Source: Agapetus fuscipes
Taxonomy: Eukaryota; Arthropoda; Insecta; Trichoptera; Glossosomatidae
Assembly (NCBI GenBank): GCA_951799405.1
Contig: OX637363.1
Span: 4,030,001 to 4,094,000 of the forward strand
Length of the DNA stretch: 64,000 nucleotides
Direction: 5' to 3'
Below are positions 13,401-25,400 of this stretch, in pieces (positions within the stretch are counted from its first letter, which is position 1; the number at the start of each line of letters is the position of its first letter). A program made the position numbers and the translations under genes. Below the pieces are notes generated by a model. The model did not search any database and was not told the DNA's origin. It saw only the letters and a list, made by a program, of their open reading frames with translations.

Positions 13401-16400
13401 ACCCGCCACGCGCGGTCGCGTGGGGGTAGGGATACCAGATGAAAAATTTAAAATTCCTGACAAAAAGCCTAATTTCCATAGAAAGTCCTGACATTTTGTT
13501 GCAAACGTAATTAAACACTGCGTACTTACTTAATAAGTACAAAGCTAAAGCAAAAACAAATATTTCAAACTAACTTGTGTTTCAAATATTTTTCTATGCT
13601 TTGACTATTAAAAAATTGAAAAGTCCTGATACTTCCGAAATCCGGTCGCAATCCCGACAAGAGCCTAAAAATCCTGACGTATGGCAGCCCTACGTGGGGG
13701 GTCTCTCGTGACGTCATTTCAAAGTTGTTTGAGAAACAGCCACAGAGAGAGTAAAATTCAGAAATAATGTTGCCAAAACCAAAATATGCCCAAAGATTTC
13801 TAGGCATGCGCGTCACAATCTGTCAACTCGTGTCTGATCAGTGCTGCCGCTGGGAAAAAAGTCGCGAGATTTAAAAAAAGCAAAATAGCAAAATCGATAA
13901 AACGGCAACACTGCTAATCGTATTTTTGACAGCCCGTCACGCAAGTTTGTATCAAACAAAAAGCAAACTTGTTTATTCATATTTGAAACATGATGCAAAA
14001 TGCAAGCTTGCAGCAATATTGCAATAAACTTATTTTGTCATATTTGACATGACAATGTAAAATCAAGTACAAATCAAACTTGCAGCAAACTTACCTGCTA
14101 TCTGGGCATTGGCTTCGTTTCCCTGAGAGGGTTCCGTGTGTGTTTGATGGTATTTAAAGCCCTAAATGGTTTGGCTCCATCATATCTGGCAGACATATTT
14201 TCCCCCGTTGAAGTGAGTGTGAGGGGGCGGACACTTAGGTCAGCGGGGTGTCAAGCTGTCAGATTGATGCAGCCTCGCCGTCAAATACGCACTAATTTTG
14301 AGGATCGCGCTTTCCGGTTTTCGGGGCCGATGGAGTAGAACAGACTGCCACCCGGAGTGAGGGTTTCGGAATCTGTTGGCATTTTTAAGGGAGCACTGAA
14401 ACGGCACCTTTTTAAAATATCTAATTCATGATTAGGAGGGCCCTTGAGGTGTGAAACACACAAAAACGGCGCTCTTTGGTCATGTAAAAAATTAAATAAA
14501 TAAATTATCCTCATATGTATATATATATATATATATATAGGTATATATGTTTAATTTTAGGTTTTCACGGACTCGTAATCCAAAAGTCAAGATTTCGATT
14601 GGTGCAAGACAACTAAGTTCCGTCGAAATCTAACAAAAATGTCATGAGTATGTGTGGCTAAGTAAATAATAATTTCTTGCCGCGTTATCCCCGAAGGGCT
14701 TCGCATGTGGCGAGGGAACCTATTTATTTTATAGGTAAGAGGGCCGGCCTTACGCCAACCACTTCGTTGATGCGAAGGCATACCAGCTCCCGTGGGGACT
14801 GGTACTTATTTCTTGTGAAGGCTGAGTACACCTTCCTGGTATTTTATTTTGGGTTAGAAATAAACACCGAACCGGAAATCATTTCTGACACCCTTATATT
14901 ATATCAGTGGGTAATTATATAAAAACGCAACTAAGCTACACATGTAGTGTAACTTCTTGCCTGCGTTATCCCCGAAGGAGTCGCATGTGGCGCTTCGGGA
15001 CCTATTTTTTTTTACAGGTAAGTGGGCCGTCCTCACACCAACCACTTTTAGTTGAAGTGGGGGTTTCCCAGCTCCCGTGAAGGGCTGGTTCTCATTTCTT
15101 GTGAAGGCTGAGTCAAACTTTGAGATCGAACCCTTGCTCTCGGCATGGAATGCAAGCATTCTACAAATTGAGCTATCGACCTTTTTACGAGCTTGATCGT
15201 CGTCGCTATAAAGCGCCAATTCTCAAGCAAGACCCAGTTGCTGTAAGGCCGGATGGACATTTCGTGACCGGTCATTGGTAAAGGTTTTATGAAATTTTCA
15301 ACCCAGCGAAGAGCAAATTTGAAAATATAAATGGTATATCTTTTGTGCTGCTTTTATGCTTAGAATATATTCCATCACTTAGTTGAATTATTAGAAAAAA
15401 AACTTCATGTTGCTATTTCAATGTACACATCCAATGGTATAAAAAAGTATACTATGTATACAGGCATATATAGCACTTGGATGCGTTGTCTTCCTTCGCA
15501 CAGGGTGAAGTCCATGAGCACACACACATTGGCATATTTACTGAACACATACGCAGTCACGGCCTCAACAAACATTCCCTGGCTACGCAGTAATATGAAA
15601 CCTTTTTTTAACTTTAAAAATTAATAACATTTAGGAGACGAAGATGAAAAGAAAAATGAAAGTTGTATTTTTATAGGTAAGGAAGCCGGCCTTACGCCAA
15701 CCATTTCATTTGAAGCGGGGGTGTCCCAGCTCCCGAGGGGGCTGGTTCTCATTTATTGTTAAGGTTGAGAAACCTTGCCGGTATTTTATTATTGAGTTGA
15801 AATAAACACCGACACGGGAAATCATTTCTGACATCCTCCGTGGGATACGAACCTCAGCTCTCGGCATGGAATGCAAGCACTCTATCAACTGAGTCATTGG
15901 GACATAATCACAATGTATAATCTATCATCTAAGTGGCAAAACTATGTTAACATTTAAGGTACATATTAAGTGCATGCTCACAAAAATACACTTGTAAGTT
16001 CGCATTTACAAATCGTGCATGCGCATTTACATATTAAAATCAAATCCACAAATAAACAAAAGCCCTGCAACTTTTACTGATCTTCCCTGAAACAGGGGTG
16101 ACATTGGTAAAGTAAACCATTTTTTAAAGTTTGGGTGGTGAGCCTCATACCAACCTATAAGTCAAGATAAACAATGAAAATGAAATATATATATTTTTTT
16201 TTCATATTTTATTTTAATACACTTGTATAGGTCTGCAACCACTGGAGTCTACACTTTGATAAAATATGCAATGTAAAAAATACAGGGCACACACGTGTGT
16301 GCTTTTGTGTGACTATAGTGTAAACTGAACTGTAGCGTTTTATTCCAATTCTGTGAAATGTAAAACGCTCTCTAGAGACCGTATGCCAGTTTCTATGCAT

Positions 16401-19400
16401 TTTTGAGTAATCGGTACAGGGTGAATAATTATTTACTTATATACTTGGATATATCTGTTAACACGAACGAAAGTGAATTGTTGTAAATTTGTTTACAAAT
16501 AAAATGAATGCCTTTTTTTGTATTTGTATGTAAATAAAATAAAATAAATGCTTGTTTGTAATTAATGTATAACTTCGCTTCGCTTTCGCTTTCATGTTAT
16601 TTTATTGCTAAAAAAACACAAAATGGTTCAGATACAATACGATCTCCTACCGACGAACTCTCAAAGCTAAACGCGGGATTTGATGCATTTTCGCGGCTAC
16701 TGGATAATAGGTGGTCGTGACGGGCAAATAAATTCATATTAAAATGAAATCATACACCCTTAAGCTTATATGCAGGATGTAAAAGCGCGACCTTATACAT
16801 ATGTGTCGGCTTGTGGGCATGAATTCAATATGAAACCTAAATATAATTTATTTTTACAACTTAGGTTAGATTAGATAATCGAAGGGAATGATAAATCACA
16901 CGTTTTGACAAAGGTAAGGTTTTAATTACTTCAAATGGACGAGTACATTATAATGACTATTATTATAAGTAATTATAAAAAATTATAAAAAACACAGAGT
17001 TTTATTTTCACAAATTGAGTTTTTATTTCCACCTCAAGTACTTTCGACTTATTCACGTCATTATCAAGAGGATACTCTATACAAGAGGATATGACTATTA
17101 TTCACTATTTTGTTAATTCTCTCATGGTCGTAGAAAAAGTATTGTATGCCACTGCACGTAATTAGTCTTTTAACACTCGTGCTTTCTATTGTGCCATTCG
17201 GCTGCGCCTCATGGCACAAACTAGCACTCGTGTTAAACAAACTATCATTACTTGGCAGTGGCATAAATAACTATTACATTTAGGATTCATATTATAATGC
17301 ATTCACAAAAGTAGATACGCGTAAGTTCGCGATTACAAATGCTGCATGTGTACCTAGTTTTAATTTAAAATCCAAATCAAGGATAAGGTCAACCGGGGTG
17401 ATGGCGTCTACGGGGCTAAAGCATCTATTTGAATTATCTTACGAAATGCGGAATTTAGAGCTACTTACGCCATCTTGTTTTAGTCTTTGGCACTAAAAGT
17501 ACAAAAAATCATCAATAGATGTCGCAACAGAGCTCTTCTTTTTTAATCGACCCGCCATTTTAAATCTCTCATTTCGTCTCGAACTTTTTATGTGCCAACA
17601 CGTGAATTTTAATCTTTTGTAATCTCAGTTCATTTTGAGTGAATCGAAGATTTTATAAAGTAAGTTTTTTTATTGTTTTATTGCTAACATACTGTTTTCA
17701 TTATTTTACGTAATTAGCTAAAGACTTTTGACAATTTGTAATTTTAAAATTTGTGGGCTATGTTTTTGCTTTGAGGCTATTGCGTCTGTCCCGTTGGGGT
17801 GATTGCGTCTATTGGTACGCAATAGCCCCATTATCAGGGCTCCTAAACCTTTTGATTTTAGGTAAGTACATATTATAATGGAATAATGAAAAATCTGTAA
17901 TTACATTGTAATGTAATAATAATAATGTTCGGACATTCCACACAGTGCCAACTAGCCCCAAAATATGCAAATCTTGTACTATGGGTACTAGACAACTAGA
18001 TATAATACCTACATACTTACTTTTTTAATGTTTGATTGCTATTTTACTGAACCAAAAGCTATAGTTTCAAAATTTGTGTCTGTTTGTCGGTTTGTTTGTA
18101 TCAATATAAACCTATGAACGGATGTCGACAAAACTTAGTATGATCTTAACTCATTATCCTTTTTAATGTGGGATAACTTCTCACGTAAAGTGGGGTAGGT
18201 GCTTTTTCTTTTGGCGGGGATAAATTCTTTTAATTTTATATTACAGTAATTTGCATTAATTCTGATTTTTTATTTTAAGATTTTCAATATGGTGCGGCAC
18301 TACAAAAGAAAAACAACAGCAACATACGACCTTGACACTTTAAAAGAAGCTGTAGATGAAGTTAGAAGTGGTAATTTAAACTCGTACCAAGCAGCAAAAA
18401 AATACAATATTCCTCGTACGACTATATGTGATAGAGTGAATAACAGAAGAGGTGTCGTAAAGGAGTGTCGTGGACCACCTACCGTGATTGACAGAGAAAA
18501 TGAGCTCAAACTTGCAAATGGTCTACGGGTAATGGAAAAATACGGATTCGGACTTACTTCCAAAGAAACACTGGATTTAGTGAGCACACATGTGATTCAA
18601 AATAATTACTTAACTCCATTTAAAAACAACAGGCCTGGGTATGATTGGTTTGCTGCCTTCAAAAAAAGACACAATTTGTCCTTAAAAAAGCCACAAGCAG
18701 TGGAGATGTCAAGGAAAGTAGCATGCGATCCTTTTATAATTAATGACTACTTTGATATCCTTGACGAGGTTTTGATTGAATTGGGTTTGAAAGGAAGACC
18801 AGAAAAGATTTGGAATCTTGATGAGTCAAGTTTTGGGAATGACCCTGACAAAACTAAAGTAGTTGGCGCCCGTGGATTTGCCAGTACACGAACGATCGCG
18901 TCATCTGGTAAAGATAATGTCACGATCTTGTTCACAGCCAGCGCCGCTGGTGACAAATTGCCTCCATTAATAATAAATAGAGGAAAAAATATGTGGGACC
19001 TTTGGATGTCAGGCAATGGATACGAAAACACATCGTATGCTGCCACTAAAAATGGCTGGATTGATTCAAAAGTATTTGAAAAGTACATGTTCAATACTGT
19101 GATACCGCATTTAAGCGAAGATCCACCAGCTTTGTTAATATTTGATGGCCATTCTACCCATATTCAATTGAAAGTTTTAGAAGAAGCACAAAAACGCGGA
19201 GTGACTATTATAAAGTTACCATCACATGCAAGCCATTTACTGCAACCGTTAGATTTGTCAGTTTTTAAATCAATGAAAAACACTTGGGACGAAAAACTTG
19301 TGCAATGGCAACGATTGCATGTAGGTAAGAAGTTGCCAAAAGATGAATTTAGTCGCATTCTTGGAGAAGTGTGGCGCGAACTGAATCCACTTATTATTCG

Positions 19401-22400
19401 GAACGGTTTTAAAAAAGGAGGTATATACCCATTCAACAGAAACACGATACCTGAAGAAAAATATGACCCCGAATCATTGAAAAGATTCAAACAATTTAAA
19501 ACACAAACAAAGCAGATTCCTTCTTTGAAAGAACTCAGTTTACAAGTGGTGCTCCTCAGGATGAACAGTTGTCATGACCCTGAAGAGCATACACAAAATA
19601 TCATATTGAAAGAAAACAATAAAACGCTCAACGATCTTGTAGAAGGCAATAAAACCTCAAGTTCTCAACTAACTCTGATAGCAGCGTCTTCCAAATTGCC
19701 TTTGAACAGTCAAGGAATGCGATTTGATAACTCGAATGACAGACCCATAATTAAGATTATTGATGATCGAATTTTGTCTCCCTCAGAAAATTATTCTTTT
19801 GAATCTTTACTATTGCAGAGAATAAAACGAAGTGATACTACAATTAAATTGAAAAAAACAAAGGTGTCAAAAGGCTGTGAAGTAATTACAAGGGAAGAGT
19901 TTTTAGAAAGAAGAAAAAAGGAAGAGGAAGAAAAAATAATTAAAGAAGAACGTAAGAAAAAACCCACAAAAAAAGAAAACAAAGATCCCCAATCTAGCAA
20001 GAAAGCAAAATGTACAAAATCATCAGAAGAGAGCTTAAAGGTAGAAGAAAAATCTGATATTAAGCTACCAAAGAAGAAAAAGACTGATCAAAAATCTAAA
20101 AAAAGGGTGAAAAAACAAAAAAAGTGTGTTGATTACGATGAAGAATCTGAAGATGAAACAGATATTAGTTTTGCTGAATCTTCTCTAACCTGTGAAGATT
20201 TTGATAGTTATCGTGAACAGTTTTTCGCAGAAATGGAAGACCTTGATGATTCATTGCTGAGGACAGAAAATGTAAATGACGATTGTTTATTGCAAAATGA
20301 TGCAAAAATTGTAGCCAATGACGAATTTGAACCGTATGTCGGCAAAAGGAATCCGGAAATTCACGATTGGATACTAGTGAGATTTTCAACAAAAAAGTCT
20401 GTTAAGTATTTTGTGGGGAACATTATTTCTATCAATGACGAGAATATACCCAACGTGAAATTTTTGAGAAAAATAAAGAACAGTAGGTTTATGTCTTTCC
20501 ATTGCCCAGACGTGGAAGATATATCGGAAGTTAAACATTACGATGATGACATTGTAATGTTCCTTACGAAACCTGATATATCCCGCAGAGGCCATGTTAC
20601 GTTTAAAGAAAATTTTAAAAATTACAACATTCAGTGAAGTTTGAAAGTTAAATTTGAAAAACGCATGAGATCTTTCAAGTTATTCAATAAACCCAGATAG
20701 CATTGTTTTGTAATATTTCATAAGTTTGTGTTAATTTTAATAGAATTCAAATAACTTATTTTGTTTTTTATTGATTGTAGAGGCATTTACTTTGTAATCC
20801 TTCATCTTAAAATATAAAAAGAAAAATAACTTTGTTATTGATTTAAATTTAAAATAATGGAAAACAAAGTTTTTTTTTAACTTTTATTATTTTTGGAAAC
20901 AGGTAACCTGTAAATGGTTTAGTTTTTTTCGGGTTAGACCATGTTCTATAAGCAGTAATTTTGTCTGCCGACGTTTCGTTCCCACGAGCGGGGAACGTCG
21001 GCAGACAAAATTACTGCTTATAGAACATGGTCTAACCCGAGAAAAACTAAACCATCTAAAACCGACCATGAAAGTGAAAGTGAAAGCTTAAAACTTTATT
21101 TAGGTAACCTGTAAATTATTGATTTCTTTATTTTATTCTGACAGTAACAAATTTTTAAAATGAACTTTTCATAATGGACATTAAAAACCCAGAATACTGC
21201 TTTGGACTTATTCACTCTATTGGCTCTTAAAAGATCTCACGCGCTTTAAATTCTTTATTTTTGTAATGATTGTAATGAGACGGGCAAAATGCCGTCATAC
21301 TCCGTTGCTCTAATAAATGATACGTAATTTCAAAGTTGTTTCATTCTTATCTAAAAAAAATGTTTGGCAGCCCTGGAATCTAGGATGGGGCGAATGCGTC
21401 TACGAGAAACTACGAAAATTAGACGCCATAGCCCCGAATATTTTTGTTCGACTACTTTCCCTAAACAAAGGCTAGAATTTGGAGTACAAGATAATACTAT
21501 ACTATAAAACTAATATTTTTATAAATTATTGTGATTATCATTGTTATTAGGTCTTCCAATTACATAATACAAGTGAATGACGCTTTCGCCCCATCTAGGG
21601 CTATTGCGTCTAAAAATCCCAGTTTTTATAGAAACGTCATTTACATATAGAAGTTATTTAAAATGTCATTATATGGTATAAAAATATGAAATTAGATAAA
21701 AATTCCTAACTTTTACCATAACTTATAGCTTAAAATGATGCACAATATGTTTGTTTTAATCATATGAATATGCCGTTCAAAGTATTGTGACGCAATAGCC
21801 CCGGTTGACCTTATATTCATTTAAAGCTCTCAGATGCATGCCCACAAACCAACACGTGTAGTTCGCGCTTACAAATGCTGAATGCGTACTTACAAATAAA
21901 ATCCAAACCTCAAATGAACATAAGCCCCACAACTTTTGCCGACCTTCCCTGAAACAGGGGTGACATTGGCAAAGTGAACCATTTTTTACAGTATGGGTGG
22001 TCAGCCTCATACCAACCTATAAGTCAAGGAATACGAATAATAAATTACATTTTAATATAAAAAAGAACAAAACCTTAAAAAGAAATCTATACAAAAAAAG
22101 TAAAAAAATTTCAATGCAAAAAATGTAGCAAATTAATACACCAACATTAGAAATCTATATTGCAGATTAGCTATAATAAATAATAATTATAATAAATTAA
22201 TTCAAACATCGGAGGGTCAAAAAATATAATTTTTAAACTACAAATAAATTTTTTATTGAGTCAACACAAAAAGACAAATAATAATAATAACAACAAAAAG
22301 TCAAAGAATAAAAGTAAAATTAAAGGGGTTGTGGGCTATGGCGGATTGCGGAAAGGATACCTATTTATTTGAATTTAAAGGGTGTTTTTTTTAGAGGTAT

Positions 22401-25400
22401 AGAACTTTAAGTTGGCAACACTGTTTTCACTGGCGGCCATTTTGTCAGCTGTCAAGTGATTTGTGTTTAGTTTAGTTTGGCATTTCAACATGAATAGACA
22501 ACTTGTGCAACAATTGAAGCCACACGATCACCTAGCAAGGCGTAGATTCGGTGAATGGGTCCAAAACAAGATTGCCGTTGATCCCGATTTTCATAAGAGA
22601 ATTTTGTTTAGCGATGAAGCTCACTTTTGGTTGAATGGCTACGTGAATAAACAAAACCGCCATATTTGGAGTGAAGATAATCCTCAAGTGTATGTTGAGA
22701 CACCGTTACATCCAGAAAAACTGACTGTTTGGTGTGCTTTATGGGCTGGTGGAATCATTGGTCCGCACTTCTTTAAAAAAGATGCTGGCCAGAACGTTAC
22801 AGTCAATGGTGACCGCTATAAAGCCATGATTACTGACTTTTTCGTTCCTCAATTGAACAACCATGATGTGCAGGAGCTGTGGTTTCAACAAGACGGCGCA
22901 ACATGTCACACAGCTCGTTCCACAATTGATTTACTGAAGGAAATGTTTGGTAACCGCATAATTTCACGTTCCGGACCTGTGAATTGGCCTCCAAGATCGT
23001 GTGATTTAACACCGCTAGATTATTTTCTGTGGGGTTATGTGAAGTCGCTAGTCTACGCCGATAAGCCCAAAACGATCGACCACTTGAAGGACAACATTTG
23101 CCGCGTTATTGCCGATATACGGCCACAAATGTTGGAAAAAGTTATTGAAAATTGGACCTCCAGATTAGATTACGTCCGAGCCAGCCGTGGCGGTCATATG
23201 CCAGAAATCATATTTAAATTATAATGCCAAAAGATTATCTTTCGAATAAAGCCAACTTCATGTCAATTTTAAAAATTCATCCTTGTTTTATTCCGTTTCA
23301 AAGTTCTATACCTCTAAAAAAACACCCTTTATATAATTTTGATCTATGATTTGTTCTAAAGGCCTCATATAAACTCAGAAATTTTTCGCATTTCGCGTGT
23401 TTAGGCCCCGCCCACTAGGAAGACTCCGCGGAGGAATACACTGACTGTCTAAAGTAGGTCCAAAGCATCGAGGTATATAACTCGGAAGATGGATAAGAGT
23501 TTAGCTCTCACAAATAAGTTAAAGCACGCATTTTGAAAAACTCTATATTTTTTTACTCGGTTACTTTCCTACAATCAAAATGATGATGATGATGAGTTGA
23601 TGATTTCTTTGTAGCGCCGTTTCGTGATGTATTCACTCCAAGGGCGATGGTGCAAACGATGCCATAAATTTGCTTGTCTTCAGTGCATTCCGGAACTTTC
23701 CATGGTCCTCTATCTCTCTCACATGATGTGGCAGGTGGTTCCAGGCCAGAGGGCCAGCAACTGCAAATGCACGCTCTCCAAACACTGTGTTAACTCTTCT
23801 TATAGGTTCTTCAATCCTTGATTTGGCTCCAGTCTCAGCCGAGCGCAGAGTTAGGCTTTTTTTTGCCGAGGGTGACTGGTTTGATTAAATCAGCGAGATA
23901 TTTGGGTGTTTTTCCAAATAAAGCTTTGTGGACCATCGTGCACACTTTGAACTCGATGCGCTCCGGTATACGGAGCCAGTGAAGCTTCTGGATGTCCGTT
24001 AATTCAACAAAACTCCATAGAAAGTGCCAAGCTAGTCATTTTCGCTCACAGAAAAAAAAAATCCGTCTGTAATCTGTAATCAATGTTCTGTAACTGTAAC
24101 TGTAACTCTGTCGCCATTCCGCTAGGGGTGGCCAGAGCCTCTGCAGAGTTGCCTCCATTTTTTCCTATCCTTACATACCTCTTTCAATTCATTCATATCC
24201 ATCACCTTTTTCATGCATTTTCTTCTTTTACGCTCACTTTGTATATCCCATTCTTTCACAATCTCCTCAATCTGATCACTCCATACTTTTCTCGGTCGTC
24301 CCTTCCCTCTTTTTCCTTTCACACTTTCTTTGTATACATACTTTGTCAGTCTATCATCGTTCATTCTTTCCACATGCCCAAACCATCTCATCACATTCTT
24401 TTGTACCTTAACTTTCACATCCTCTTTCAAATTACATTCTTTTTTTACCCATTCATTCCTAACTCTATCCCTCAGAGTTTTTCCTGTCATGCTTCTCAAA
24501 TGCTTCATTTCCACCGTACATACTTTACTCATTTCGCTATCATTCACTGTCCATGCTTCACTTCCATACATCAAAGTCGGTAACAATATGCCATTGTGTA
24601 CCGCCATTCTCAGATCCATCGTCAATCGCTTGTTCTTTGCTATTCTTCCTATTGCACCGACCACTTGCTTGCCCTTACACATCCTATTCTCAAGTTCTCT
24701 TGTCATCTTTCCATTCTTCTCAAACATACTTCCCAAGTATCTAAATTCATCCACAATTTCAACTTTCGTACCATTCAACATGAGCGTGCATTCTTCATTT
24801 TCATCCATTCTGTCAAAAATCAGTACTTTCGTCTTACTTGCATTAATTTTCAACTTGTTCACACACAGAGCATGGTTCAGACTAGAGAGCATTGCCTGAA
24901 GTTCCGCTGCTGAATCAGCAATTAATACTGCGTCATCAGCATAAAGCAGAACTCCGACTTTTCTCTCTCCAATCTGTATGCCATGCCCTTCCAGATTCGC
25001 TTGTTTAACACAATGATCCATGATTATATTGAATAACCATGGGCTCATTATGCAACCCTGTCTCACACCCTTGTACACATTAAAATACTCGCTGTATTCT
25101 CCATCCACCCTGACACACGCCCTGCTATTAAGATAGATGGCGCGTATCGCGTTCAGAAGTGCTTTGTTCACACCATACCTCTCAAGCACACACCACATCA
25201 TACTTCTATCCACCGAGTCGAAGGCTTTCTCAAGATCTACGAAAGCCGCGTAGACCTTTTTATTTACGGCTAGCTGTTTTTCGACTATCTGTCGAAGCGC
25301 GAATATCTGGTCTACGCAACCTCTTTCCGGCATAAAGCCAGATTGTATATCTGAGACCTTCTCCTGGGTGGATAATCTTACCCTATGGATAAGAATCTTG

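Larger units (their letters stand above)
10951..14106. mobile_element. Non-autonomous DNA transposon with CCCAGATAGCA ends
   Basis: Both ends read CCCAGATAGCA inward (10951 onwards; reverse complement ending at 14106). Removing 10951-14106 and one CA restores GAACTACATTGGCTTCG, i.e. an uninterrupted KELHWLR reading frame in the host CR1/L2 copy, so the boundaries are firm and the target duplication is probably the 2-bp CA. Subterminal regions at both ends carry repeated CAAGTTTGA / GCAAACTTG motifs. The interior holds older retroelement debris and no transposase. A 2-bp duplication with CCC-type ends would suit a CMC/EnSpm-type element, but that is tentative. Confidence 0.8.
17386..21811 (+). 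mobile_element. Complete pogo-like DNA transposon
   Basis: The termini read AGGTCAACCGGGGTGATGGC on the left and, on the opposite strand, AGGTCAACCGGGGCTATTGC on the right. Both are flanked by TA (17384-17385 and 21812-21813), the Tc1/mariner/pogo target duplication. Removing the element restores CAAGGATATATTCATTTAAA, the normal Rep-A tail sequence. The 4426-bp element encodes one intact transposase (18289-20637). Nine or more copies of a GGGGCTATTGCGTC-like 14-mer lie in the non-coding ends, and a perfect hairpin lies 3' of the gene. Confidence 0.93.

Noticed and set aside
20692..20703. A CCCAGATAGCA sequence like the ends of the 10951-14106 element
   Set aside because: No inverted partner or duplication is found nearby, so it is either a solitary remnant or chance.
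24083..24899. Long plus-strand openings opposite the RT gene
   Set aside because: They are antisense shadows of the 24122-25753 RT frame; the RT motifs fix the minus strand as coding.
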